Origin: Ruminococcaceae bacterium UBA2806
Lineage (GTDB): Bacteria > Bacillota > Clostridia > Oscillospirales > Acutalibacteraceae
Reading direction: 5' to 3'
Length of the DNA stretch: 26,635 nucleotides
Assembly (NCBI GenBank): GCA_002351795.1
Contig: DEHG01000155.1
Coordinates: 7,497-34,131 of the forward strand
A program made the position numbers and the translations under genes. Under the pieces are notes generated by a model. The model saw only the letters and a list, made by a program, of their open reading frames with translations, searched no databases and was not told the origin of the DNA. Of this stretch, positions 7,876-16,666 are shown piece after piece (the stretch's first letter is position 1; the number at the start of each line of letters is the position of its first letter).

Positions 7876-9933
7876 CTATCCCAGACGTCCGAACATTTTT
7901 TCTATCTCATATTTTGTCCTGAAAAAATATATAGGTCTGCCATGCGGACAATACCTGATATCAGGATTTTTTTCAAGCTCCATAACAAGATCAATAAGCT
8001 CCTCGGGATGACTTTTATTGCCGCCCTTTATTGCTGCTCGGCAGGCAGTATTCGCATATATCCATTCAAGCTTTTCCGAAAGGACAAATTTCCTGTGCCT
8101 GCACATATAATCCGCTATCTCCGCAAAGCTTTCCTTTATATCGACCGTTTCCATTATAGACGGAACACTGCGTATAATTATTGTGCGCTCGCCGAAGGGT
8201 TCTATTTCAAAGCCTGCTTCCATCAGTACATCCTTGTTTTCAAGCAAGACCTCCGTTTCCTGCTTTTCAAGCGTTACCGAAACAGGCTCAAGAAGCATCT
8301 GTGAAGAAAAACCCTCATCACGCTTTTTCAATTTTTCATACAACAGACGCTCATGTGCAGCATGTTTGTCGATTATCATTATACGGTCTTCACCGTATTC
8401 AACAATGATATATGTCGAAAAGATCTCTCCTATATATCGTATGGATTTTTCCCGCTTATCATCATCAACGACTGTAACATCCTCACTGCTGACACTTCCC
8501 ACAGACTGCGGCGGTTCAGGTTCGGGTTCAGGTTCGGGCTTCTGCTTCGGGCTGATATCCAGAACAAGCGCTTCCTCTTCATCCCTTATCTGATCTTCCT
8601 CACTGATTTCCTGAACAGGCTCACTTTCAAAAAGCTTTCCTATATCAATTTCCTCCGTCTGAGCTTCATCAGGCTTGGCTTTTTCATCTTCATGCTCATC
8701 TATAAGCTTCACATACATCTGTTCGTCCTGTGAGGCAAGCTCTTTAAGCTTATATGATTCCTTGATAGTCAGCCTGCGCTTTTCCAGCGCTTCAACAATC
8801 TCTCCAGCGTCATTCTTTCTTTCAGCCTTTGGCCTTCCGTAAGAAAAGCCAAGCTGTGTCGCCTTATCTGTAGGCGGCGCAAGAAGTGACGGCGACGTAT
8901 ATTTCGGAGTTGATGTATTCATTTCCTGTACGATACGGGTATCATACTGCATAACGGCGCTTCTTACCGCATGATATACAGCGTCATATATACGGTTTTC
9001 ATCGGTAAAGCGTACTTCAAGCTTTGCGGGATGAACATTTACATCAAGCATGGAGCTGTTCATAGTGAGCATAAGTACACAGGAGGGATATTTCCCCACC
9101 ATTATACTTCCCTTATAAGCCATTTCAAGCGCCGCCATTGCCGTTTTGGAATGTACATATCTGCCGTTGATATAGAACATCTGCATACTTCTGTTAGCCT
9201 TTACAGATGAAACAGGCTTTGTCACAAAGCCCTCAACGGTCACTCCGTTCATCTTATATGAAACAGGCATAAGGGCTGCGAAAAAGTCCTTTCCGAATAC
9301 CTGATATACGGCATTTTCAAGCTTTCCGTCGCCCTGTGTTTTCATTGACTGCTTTCCGTCACGGATAAATGTAAAGCTTACCTCAGGATGTGACAGCGCT
9401 ATCCTGTCCATCAGGACGGAAACGGCATTGCCCTCACTGATATTTCTTTTCAGGAACTTCATTCTTGCAGGGACATTATAAAAAATATCCCTTACAATTA
9501 TAGTCGTACCCTTCGGACAGCCTATATTTTCATAGCTTACTTCCTCGCTGCCCTCGATAATATACCGGACACCGAACTGCTCGTCAATATGCCTTGTAAG
9601 TATTTCTACCTTTGACACAGCACATATTGACGCAAGTGCTTCGCCCCTGAAGCCAAGCGTATTGATATCGTCAAGATCATCCTGAACGATTATCTTGCTT
9701 GTAGCATGACGCAGGAAAGCCCGTCTTACATCATCGGGATGTATGCCTGTACCGTTATCAGTAACACGCATGAAGGTCGTTCCGCCGTTTTGTATTTCAA
9801 CGGTTATAGAAGTCGAATGTGCGTCAATACAGTTTTCTACAAGCTCCTTTATCACAGAGCCGGGTCTTTCGATCACCTCTCCCGCAGCGATCAGCTCTGC
9901 TATATTTTTCGGGAGAACATTTATTATTCCCAT
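7876..9933 (-). CDS. mutL: DNA mismatch repair protein MutL (endonuclease type)
   Basis: MutL is 685 residues and couples mismatch recognition by MutS to strand nicking. The N-terminal GHKL ATPase shows catalytic Glu30 in KELVEN, DNGTGI (59-64), HATSKI (76-81) and GFRGEAL (94-100). A disordered acidic linker (~340-495) holds a PEPEPEPEP run (466-475). The C-terminal dimerisation and nuclease domain has DKHAAHERLLYE (522-533), a version of the DQHAx2Ex4E metal site with Gln replaced by Lys, plus ACRAAIKGG (630-638) and CPHGRP (662-667). These mark a nicking MutL, as in bacteria without MutH. It starts 28 bases after mutS ends, with a GAGGGGAG site, so co-transcription is likely. Confidence 0.97.
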   Translation of the reverse strand: MGIINVLPKNIAELIAAGEVIERPGSVIKELVENCIDAHSTSITVEIQNGGTTFMRVTDNGTGIHPDDVRRAFLRHATSKIIVQDDLDDINTLGFRGEALASICAVSKVEILTRHIDEQFGVRYIIEGSEEVSYENIGCPKGTTIIVRDIFYNVPARMKFLKRNISEGNAVSVLMDRIALSHPEVSFTFIRDGKQSMKTQGDGKLENAVYQVFGKDFFAALMPVSYKMNGVTVEGFVTKPVSSVKANRSMQMFYINGRYVHSKTAMAALEMAYKGSIMVGKYPSCVLMLTMNSSMLDVNVHPAKLEVRFTDENRIYDAVYHAVRSAVMQYDTRIVQEMNTSTPKYTSPSLLAPPTDKATQLGFSYGRPKAERKNDAGEIVEALEKRRLTIKESYKLKELASQDEQMYVKLIDEHEDEKAKPDEAQTEEIDIGKLFESEPVQEISEEDQIRDEEEALVLDISPKQKPEPEPEPEPPQSVGSVSSEDVTVVDDDKREKSIRYIGEIFSTYIIVEYGEDRIMIIDKHAAHERLLYEKLKKRDEGFSSQMLLEPVSVTLEKQETEVLLENKDVLMEAGFEIEPFGERTIIIRSVPSIMETVDIKESFAEIADYMCRHRKFVLSEKLEWIYANTACRAAIKGGNKSHPEELIDLVMELEKNPDIRYCPHGRPIYFFRTKYEIEKMFGRLG

Positions 9934-9961
9934 TATCTCCCCTCGTTTTAGTCATTGGCAT

Positions 9962-12595
9962 TTAATGACTTCCATTCATTTTTATAAGCTCAAAAAGTAT
10001 ATTCATTGATTCCATCGGCGTAAGCTTGTTTATATCTATCTCGCTGAGACGTTTCTCGATCGGACTTTGCTCCCTGATAAGACTCATCTGAATATCCTGC
10101 TCCTCTTTTTTCTTTTTAACAACTCTTTTGGGCGTTTCGCTTTCAAGCTTATTAAGTATCTTTTTTGCTCTCTCTATAACACATTCGGGAAGTCCCGCAA
10201 GCTTTGCGACCTCTACGCCATAGGATTCGTCGGCAGCGCCCGGTATTATCCTTCTTAGAAATGTGATATCATCACCATGCTTTATTGCGGCGATATTATA
10301 ATTCCTTACACCCTTCATCTTATCCTCAAGCACTGTAAGCTCATGATAATGAGTTGCAAAAAGCGTCTTTGCCCCAAGCTTTTTCGGATCGGCAGCATAT
10401 TCAAGCACTGCCCTTGCAATGCTCATCCCGTCATAGGTCGATGTACCCCTGCCTATTTCATCAAGGATAAGCAGACTGTTTTTTGTGGCTTTTTTGAGAA
10501 TATATGCCACCTCATTCATTTCGACCATAAAGGTAGACTGTCCCGTTGAAAGGTCATCCGATGCGCCTATTCTTGTGAATACGCTGTCAACAACAGATAT
10601 CTCTGCGCTTTTTGCGGGAACATAGCTTCCCATCTGCGCCATAAGAACTATAAGCGCAGTCTGACGCATATATGTTGATTTACCCGACATATTCGGACCT
10701 GTAATAATTGCTGTGCGGTTTTCTCCGAGGTCAAGCACCGTATCATTTGGCACGAACTGTACCTGATCCATAAGCTTTTCCACAACAGGATGCCTGCCGT
10801 CAACTATCTTCATTGAACCGTCGTTTTTCATTACGGGACAGCAGTAGTTATTATCCGCCGCCGCTGTCGCAAGAGACGCAAGCACATCAAGCTCGGCGCA
10901 GGCGCAGGCACTTTGTGAAATACGGTCTGAGGCTGCCGCAGTCGTTTTCCTTATCTTTTCAAAGATAACATATTCAAGCTTATTCGCCCTGTCCTTTGCC
11001 CCGAGTATGCGGCGTTCAAGCTCTTTAAGCTCCTCGGTGATATATCTCTCACCGTTTGTAAGAGTTTGTTTTCTTATATATGTATCAGGCACCATGCTCT
11101 TATATGAATTTGTCACTTCAATATAATATCCGAATACCCTGTTATATCCGATCTTCAGCTTAGGTATGCCTGTCTTTTCTCTTTCTCTTGCCTCTATCTT
11201 AGTAAGACGGTCAGAACCGCCGCTCATATCATCCCGCAGCTCATCAAGCTCCTGAGAACAGCCCTCTCTGATGATACCGCCCTCTCTGACGGAAAACGGC
11301 GGATCTTCATCTATCGAATTGTCAATAAGCTCCACTATATCGGTCAGCAGATCAATTTTTTCATATGTTTCTTTAAGCAGTCTGCTGCCTGAGCTTTCAA
11401 TGCTTTTCTTGACATCGGGGAGCTTTTTGAGTGCAGCGCACATAGAACGCAGCTCTCGTGCATTTGCAGAACCGTATACTATCCTCGTTATCACTCTTTG
11501 TATATCCGACATTCCCGACAAAGCGTCTCTCAGCTCTGTACGCATACGGACATTTTCATATAGCTCCGTAACTGCATTCTGTCTGCGGCTTATCCTTCCG
11601 ATGCTTACAAGGGGCTTTTCTATATAACTTTTTATAAGCCTTTTACCCATCGAAGTCCTCGTCTTATCAAGAACTGCTAAAAGCGAGGCTTTTTTATTTT
11701 TGCTGTTAAGCGGCTCGGTAAGCTCCAGATTTCTTCTTGTATTATAGTCGAGATGAACATACTGCTCTTCGCTGTATATCTCAAGCTCGTTTATTCTTTG
11801 CAGACCGCCCTTTTGTGTGCGTGTAAGATACAGCAGAAGTGCGCCGACAGCGGAAACCGCAGCGGGGCTGTCCTCAATGCCAAGCTCTGCGGGGGTTTTG
11901 CCGCCGAACTGCTTTGATATCCTGTTTACAGAATCGCTGTATGCAAAATCCTCATCGTCAAGCATATTGACGCAGGCGGAAAGCTTATCCTTGATAAATG
12001 CGGAAAGTGTTTTGAACTTCACAGTATCTCCGCCGATAAGTATTTCACTCGGAGTGTATTTCAGCAGCTCATCCTTGACAAAGCTTTCAGCGTCCTCTGT
12101 CCGTGATGATGTAGCGTACAATTCACCCGTTGAAACATCGCAGAATGCCAGACCTGTCTGTGCATTTCTTGTAAATACCGAGGCTATATAGTTATTGCTT
12201 CCCTCTTCAAGCATACTCTGCTCCATAACGGTGCCCGGGGTAATAACTCTTATTACATCTCTTTTAACAAGCTTTTTTGTTTTTGAAGGATCCTCCATCT
12301 GCTCGCAGACTGCGACCTTATAGCCCTTTGATATAAGCTTTGCGGCATAACCTTCATAGCTGTGAAAGGGAACGCCGCACATAGGCGCACGTTCCTTCAT
12401 TCCGCATTCCTTTCCCGTCAGAGTCAGATCAAGCTCTCTTGAAGCTGTCTTTGCATCCTCAAAGAACATTTCATAAAAATCTCCGACACGAAAAAAGATG
12501 ATGGCATCCTTATAATTTTCCTTTACACTGAGATACTGCTGCATAAGCGGCGACAGTATCTCCTGCGGCGAGCCGCCATTCCCTTTATTTATCAA
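9962..12595 (-). CDS. mutS: DNA mismatch repair protein MutS
   Basis: MutS is an 877-residue mismatch-sensing ATPase. Visible features are the mismatch wedge GDFYEMF (38-44, Phe40 and Glu42), the connector and lever domains, Walker A GPNMSGKST (633-641), Walker B DEIGRGTST (712-720) and FATHYHEL (746-753). Length is normal. The start is a TTG at 12595, supported by AGGTGA 5 bases upstream. The next in-frame ATG would remove 17 residues but leave the wedge, so it remains an alternative. A 9-codon mini-ORF (12625-12596, MAVITGQVK) ends with a TAA that directly abuts this TTG. mutL follows 28 bases downstream. Confidence 0.97.
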   Translation of the reverse strand: MINKGNGGSPQEILSPLMQQYLSVKENYKDAIIFFRVGDFYEMFFEDAKTASRELDLTLTGKECGMKERAPMCGVPFHSYEGYAAKLISKGYKVAVCEQMEDPSKTKKLVKRDVIRVITPGTVMEQSMLEEGSNNYIASVFTRNAQTGLAFCDVSTGELYATSSRTEDAESFVKDELLKYTPSEILIGGDTVKFKTLSAFIKDKLSACVNMLDDEDFAYSDSVNRISKQFGGKTPAELGIEDSPAAVSAVGALLLYLTRTQKGGLQRINELEIYSEEQYVHLDYNTRRNLELTEPLNSKNKKASLLAVLDKTRTSMGKRLIKSYIEKPLVSIGRISRRQNAVTELYENVRMRTELRDALSGMSDIQRVITRIVYGSANARELRSMCAALKKLPDVKKSIESSGSRLLKETYEKIDLLTDIVELIDNSIDEDPPFSVREGGIIREGCSQELDELRDDMSGGSDRLTKIEAREREKTGIPKLKIGYNRVFGYYIEVTNSYKSMVPDTYIRKQTLTNGERYITEELKELERRILGAKDRANKLEYVIFEKIRKTTAAASDRISQSACACAELDVLASLATAAADNNYCCPVMKNDGSMKIVDGRHPVVEKLMDQVQFVPNDTVLDLGENRTAIITGPNMSGKSTYMRQTALIVLMAQMGSYVPAKSAEISVVDSVFTRIGASDDLSTGQSTFMVEMNEVAYILKKATKNSLLILDEIGRGTSTYDGMSIARAVLEYAADPKKLGAKTLFATHYHELTVLEDKMKGVRNYNIAAIKHGDDITFLRRIIPGAADESYGVEVAKLAGLPECVIERAKKILNKLESETPKRVVKKKKEEQDIQMSLIREQSPIEKRLSEIDINKLTPMESMNILFELIKMNGSH

Positions 12596-12600
12596 TTATT

Positions 12601-12606
12601 TCACCT
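12601..12606 (-). promoter_or_regulatory. Ribosome binding site supporting a TTG start for mutS
   Basis: AGGTGA on the minus strand, 5 bases before the TTG at 12595. It lies within the 9-codon mini-ORF that ends at the start codon. Confidence 0.5.
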
Positions 12607-12658
12607 GTCCCGTAATTACAGCCATGATCCTGAGTGCCGCCCTGCTGACTTTCACAGA

Positions 12659-13078
12659 TCAGCCGCATCCGCCGCAGGCAGCACAGCTTCCTGTACATTC
12701 AGGCATATAATCTGTAGTATCCGGATCTTCACCCTCGGAGCACTGCTTTATTATTGCCGTGATCCTTGCCATAAGAACATCAAATCCATCCTTTGCGTCA
12801 TTATAGCCTATCATTCTTTCATTTGTCATGATCTTTGCATAGACCTTACGCATTTTTTCGTTAAGCGTTCTGATCTTTGCATTGTCTCTTTCATCCTCAT
12901 CCTTTGAAGTCTCTATGCTGATATCGGTGCGAACCTTATCGAAATCATCAATAAGCCTTTGCAGCTCCATATCCTCATCGGCAGCCTGCTTTGCGGCATG
13001 ATATGCAATATAAGCTTCTTCCTTCTGAAGCTGTCTGCCAACTTCTCTTACAAGTTCTATAATATCCTTATTTTCCAT
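12659..13078 (-). CDS. YlbF/YmcA family protein with C-terminal Cys cluster
   Basis: This 139-residue, mostly helical protein belongs to the YlbF/YmcA family (for example AYIAYHAAKQAADEDMELQ and IDDFDKVR near the N-terminus). In Bacillus subtilis, YlbF, YmcA and YaaT form the Ric complex, which carries iron-sulfur clusters and influences RNase Y-dependent mRNA maturation. Here the last 12 residues hold Cys128, 132, 135 and 138 (C-x3-C-x2-C-x2-C), with another Cys at 113, a likely metal or Fe-S site. It lies just upstream of mutS, as ymcA does in B. subtilis (ymcA-cotE-mutS-mutL), so it may be the RicA/YmcA counterpart. Which paralogue it is cannot be settled from the sequence. It is co-oriented with pheA and mutS. 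Confidence 0.85.
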   Translation of the reverse strand: MENKDIIELVREVGRQLQKEEAYIAYHAAKQAADEDMELQRLIDDFDKVRTDISIETSKDEDERDNAKIRTLNEKMRKVYAKIMTNERMIGYNDAKDGFDVLMARITAIIKQCSEGEDPDTTDYMPECTGSCAACGGCG

Positions 13079-13112
13079 TTTCTTTTACTCCTCTATCAAT
13101 AATATTTTTCTG

Positions 13113-14252
13113 TCAACAGCTGAACTCCTTATAATTGCCGAGGAATGTAAAATCCACCAGTTCCTCAGACAATGCGCCCATCAGCTGAAGTATATCGGGC
13201 TGCGATACCGAGCCTGCGAAATCAAGATAGAAAACATATTCAAACTGCTTTCCGGGAACAGGACGGGATTCTATCTTTGTAAGATTAAGTCCGTGAAATG
13301 CAAAACGGCAAAGAGTTCCGTAAAGCGATCCTGTTACATGAGGCAGCGCAAAGCTCAGACTTATCTTATCGGCGTCAGGCTCTATATACATTGTTTTTGT
13401 GATAACAATAAACCGTGTTGTGTTTTCCGGATTGTTCTGGAATCCTCTTCTGAGTATCTCCATTCCGTAATTTTCTGCGGCATCCTCCGAGCATATCGCT
13501 GCAATATCATTATCCCCGCTTTCGGAAACAAACTTTGCAGCCTGAGCTGTGCTTACAAAGGGCTTAAAACTGATATTCTTGTTAGCGCCAATAAAATCCG
13601 AGCACTGCAAAAGCGCCTGATCGTGAGAATAGACCGTTTTTATTGCTGTAATATCAGTTCCGGGCTTTGCCGCAAGACAATGATCCACCTTGATATCAGC
13701 TGCTGCCGCTATCGAAAAGCGGTATTTCAGCATAAGATCATAAACCGCAGTTACAGAACCTGCCGAGCTGTTCTCTATCGGTATCACGCCAAAATCAGCC
13801 TGACCGTTGAGCACCGCTTCAAAAACCTCTTTGAACGGTGAATAGAATACAGGCTGATGTCCCGGGAATATCCTGCGGGCAGCCTTATGCGAATAAGCTC
13901 CCTCTGCACCGAAGCAGGCTATCCTGATATCCGGATCATCGAAAGGAATTGTCTTCTGCGCTGAATTTATCCTGTTTTTAAGCTCCGTGCCGCTGCCGAG
14001 AACATCATGCTGCAATGCACGGCTAAGCTCCATTATGGAAAAATAAAGCAGTCTTGCGCTTTTGCCGTACACTCCCGCCTTTTGCTCCACGCTGTCGAGT
14101 ATCTGTTTTTCACGTTCAGAGTTGAATATCTCAATGCCGTTTTCCAACTTATACTTTGCAACAGCCTGTGAACAGCTCATTCTTTTTTTATAAAGCTCTA
14201 TAATTTCATTGTCTATGCTGTCAATTTCATTTCTTATATCTTTAAGCTCCAT
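13113..14252 (-). CDS. pheA: Bifunctional chorismate mutase / prephenate dehydratase (P-protein)
   Basis: This 379-residue enzyme converts chorismate to prephenate and then to phenylpyruvate, committing carbon to phenylalanine. Domains in order: AroQ-type chorismate mutase (1-90, RNEIDSIDNEIIELYKKR), prephenate dehydratase (~108-285, GAEGAYSHKAA and the active-site NTTRF at 277-281), and a C-terminal ACT domain (~296-379) with the ESRP motif (328-331) that binds phenylalanine for feedback inhibition. The fused layout is as in E. coli PheA. GGAAGGG precedes the ATG. It lies 24 bases after aroC, completing an aroA-aroC-pheA run. No leader attenuator or T-box was seen. Confidence 0.95.
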   Translation of the reverse strand: MELKDIRNEIDSIDNEIIELYKKRMSCSQAVAKYKLENGIEIFNSEREKQILDSVEQKAGVYGKSARLLYFSIMELSRALQHDVLGSGTELKNRINSAQKTIPFDDPDIRIACFGAEGAYSHKAARRIFPGHQPVFYSPFKEVFEAVLNGQADFGVIPIENSSAGSVTAVYDLMLKYRFSIAAAADIKVDHCLAAKPGTDITAIKTVYSHDQALLQCSDFIGANKNISFKPFVSTAQAAKFVSESGDNDIAAICSEDAAENYGMEILRRGFQNNPENTTRFIVITKTMYIEPDADKISLSFALPHVTGSLYGTLCRFAFHGLNLTKIESRPVPGKQFEYVFYLDFAGSVSQPDILQLMGALSEELVDFTFLGNYKEFSC

Positions 14253-14276
14253 CTTTTTCCCTTCCTTATGAATAGG

Positions 14277-15365
14277 TCAGCTCCCGTATCCTCCCGAGCC
14301 AAAAAGCTCCGTGACTGCTATCGCTGCCGCCGCTTCGATCACCGGAACAGCTCTCGGAACGATACACGGGTCATGACGTCCCTTAATTTCAAGCTCCGAA
14401 TCAGTCCCTTCGGTAAGATCAACGGTTTTCTGAATTCTTGCGATCGAAGGAGTCGGCTTTATTGCCGCCCTGAATATCAGCGGCATACCCGAGGTTATAC
14501 CGCCCAATATACCGCCGTGATTGTTTGTGCGTGTCCTGACATTACCGCCGTCATAGAAGAATTCATCATTGTTTTCACTGCCCCTCATTTCAGCGGATCT
14601 GAAGCCTGCGCCGAATTCAATTCCCTTTACAGCCGGTATTCCGAAAACAATGGAAGATATTATATTCTCCGCCCCGTCAAACATCGGTGAACCAAGACCT
14701 GCCGGCAGTCCCGTTACGGCACATTCGACTGTACCTCCGATACTGTCAAGCGAAAGTCTGCACTCTTCGATCAGCGCCCTCATTTTTTCCTCTTTTGAAT
14801 GGTCAATAAGGGAAAATGTCTCGGTACTAAGCCTTTTCATAAGTTCAGCGGGAATACTGACCGGATCAAAGCCTTCGTCCTTTATTGTTCCGACTGATGA
14901 AATATGGGCGGCAATATCTACCCCTCTGTCCTCAAGTATCTGACGGCATACGGCTCCCGCAAATACGATCGGCGCTGTAAGCCTTCCCGAAAAATGTCCG
15001 CCGCCGCTTATGTCATTGAATCCGCCGTACCTTACAAAGCCTGTATAATCCGCATGTCCGGGTCTGGGGCGGGAAAGAATATTTCCGTAATCTCCCGAAC
15101 GTGTATTTGTATTGAGTATCAGGGCGCAAAGCGGCGCTCCGGTCGTCGTATCATTAAGTACGCCCGATATTATCTCAGGTATATCCTTTTCAAGTCTTGG
15201 GGTAGCAGTCTTGTCACGTCCGGGCGCTCTCCTTGACATCTGAATATATATCCTGTCCATATCAAGCCTTTTGCCTGCGGGAAGTCCGTCTATTACAACT
15301 CCTATGCCCTTGCCGTGGCTTTCACCAAAAACTGATATTTTTATCGAATTACCCCATGATGACAT
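14277..15365 (-). CDS. aroC: Chorismate synthase
   Basis: Chorismate synthase converts 5-enolpyruvylshikimate-3-phosphate to chorismate, the last step of the shikimate pathway, and needs reduced FMN. The 362-residue sequence shows FGESHG (13-18), SRRAPGRDK (44-52), RPGHAD (101-106), NNHGGILGGITSG (281-293) and RHDPC (330-334), all family signatures. The usual second-signature ARETA is SGRLTA here, a conservative variant. The start overlaps the 3' end of aroA by 17 bases, with a GGGGGG site upstream, so the two are probably translationally coupled. Confidence 0.97.
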   Translation of the reverse strand: MSSWGNSIKISVFGESHGKGIGVVIDGLPAGKRLDMDRIYIQMSRRAPGRDKTATPRLEKDIPEIISGVLNDTTTGAPLCALILNTNTRSGDYGNILSRPRPGHADYTGFVRYGGFNDISGGGHFSGRLTAPIVFAGAVCRQILEDRGVDIAAHISSVGTIKDEGFDPVSIPAELMKRLSTETFSLIDHSKEEKMRALIEECRLSLDSIGGTVECAVTGLPAGLGSPMFDGAENIISSIVFGIPAVKGIEFGAGFRSAEMRGSENNDEFFYDGGNVRTRTNNHGGILGGITSGMPLIFRAAIKPTPSIARIQKTVDLTEGTDSELEIKGRHDPCIVPRAVPVIEAAAAIAVTELFGSGGYGS

Positions 15366-16617
15366 CCGCTTTCCCCCCTAACATTTTCATATCATCAAAA
15401 AATCCCGGATAGGATTTTCTTATGCTTTCCATATCCGATATTTCTATCTCACCGTCACAGCAGCATGATGCCGACGCAAGCGACATAACTACTCTATGGT
15501 CATTATACCCCTTTGCAAAGCCGCCGTGAAAACGTCCGACGCCTTTTATAACAAGCCCGTCATCAGTTTCTTTTATATCTGCGCCGAGCCTTGACAGGCC
15601 ATCACACATTGCCGCAAGCCTGTCACATTCCTTTATTCTCAGACGCTCTGCGCCCCTGATAACTGTCGTGCCCTCAGCCAGAGCTGCAGCAACACTAAGT
15701 GCAGGCACCATATCGGGAATGTCAGAAGCATCAAGCTCTATGCCGTGAAGCTTTCCCGGACGCATTATAAGCCTGTTATCCTCAACTCTGATATCTGCGC
15801 CGAGTCTGCGGTATACATCTACACAAGCCTTATCTCCCTGAGTGCTGTCCTGTCTGAGATTGTCTATCGTTATTTCACTGCCGATAGCTGCCGCCGTCAT
15901 AAAAAACGCCGCCTGCGACCAGTCGCCCTCTACGGTAAAATCTCCTGCGGTGTAGCTTTGTCCTCCGGGGATAAGCCAGCCGTTTTCCTTCGGTATTATG
16001 CTGATACCGAAATCCTTCATAACGTCTATCGTCATATCAATATATCCTACAGACTGTGCCTTTGTTGTAAGTCTGATCTCACTGTCACCCTCAGCAAGCG
16101 GCAGAGCAAGCATCAGACCTGTTATGAATTGTGAACTGATATTTCCCGGCACCTCATACAGACCGCTTTTAAGCTTACCGCTGATTCTGAGCGGCAGTCC
16201 GCCTTCGGTAATACAGCTTACACCTTTTTCCGGCAGGCAGTCTGTATATACTCCTATCGGGCGCTGCGGCAGCTTTCCGTGTCCCTCAAAGCTTGTCTCT
16301 ATTCCTCCCGCAGCTGCAACAGGGATAAGGAAACGAAGTGTCGAGCCGCTTTCTCCGCAGTCAAGCTCCGCTTTTTTTACGGAAAAGATCCCGCTGCCGT
16401 CAACCGTCAGTTCATTGCCTGAAAGACTGATCTTTGCTCCGAGTTTTTTCATACATTCTATTGTAGCCGTAATATCAGCGGAAAGATCTACAGGCTTTAT
16501 CCTGCTTATGCCCCTTGACAATGCGGCGCAGATTATCGCCCTGTGAGAAACGCTCTTTGAAGGGGGAACGGATACAGTGCCGCAAAGCTTTTTCGGGTAT
16601 ATTTTTATGTTATGCAT
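15349..16617 (-). CDS. aroA: 3-phosphoshikimate 1-carboxyvinyltransferase (EPSP synthase)
   Basis: EPSP synthase joins phosphoenolpyruvate to shikimate-3-phosphate, the sixth shikimate step and the target of glyphosate. The 422-residue protein has PPSKSVSHRA (18-27, catalytic Lys21), CGESGSTLRF (87-96) in place of the common GNAGTxxR loop, SSQF (161-164), the catalytic Asp in PDMVPAL (~302), RIKECDRL (327-334) and DHRVVM (373-378). AAAGGATGG precedes the ATG at 16617. The gene follows the surface-polymer cluster by 49 bases, with a GC-rich hairpin between them, and feeds directly into aroC. The glyphosate sensitivity class cannot be assigned from these motifs alone. Confidence 0.97.
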   Translation of the reverse strand: MHNIKIYPKKLCGTVSVPPSKSVSHRAIICAALSRGISRIKPVDLSADITATIECMKKLGAKISLSGNELTVDGSGIFSVKKAELDCGESGSTLRFLIPVAAAGGIETSFEGHGKLPQRPIGVYTDCLPEKGVSCITEGGLPLRISGKLKSGLYEVPGNISSQFITGLMLALPLAEGDSEIRLTTKAQSVGYIDMTIDVMKDFGISIIPKENGWLIPGGQSYTAGDFTVEGDWSQAAFFMTAAAIGSEITIDNLRQDSTQGDKACVDVYRRLGADIRVEDNRLIMRPGKLHGIELDASDIPDMVPALSVAAALAEGTTVIRGAERLRIKECDRLAAMCDGLSRLGADIKETDDGLVIKGVGRFHGGFAKGYNDHRVVMSLASASCCCDGEIEISDMESIRKSYPGFFDDMKMLGGKADVIMG

Positions 16618-16640
16618 TTATCCCATCCTTTAAATACAAT

Positions 16641-16658
16641 GCTCCGCCGGAGCGGAGC
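16641..16658 (-). terminator. GC-rich hairpin between the surface-polymer cluster and aroA
   Basis: On the minus strand GCTCCGC (16658-16652) pairs with GCGGAGC (16647-16641) around a TCCG tetraloop. Only a weak T-rich tail (ATTGTATTT) follows, so it may be a partial terminator, a transcript stabiliser or a processing site. No clear promoter for aroA was seen between here and 16617. Confidence 0.4.
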
Positions 16659-16666
16659 AGATATCA

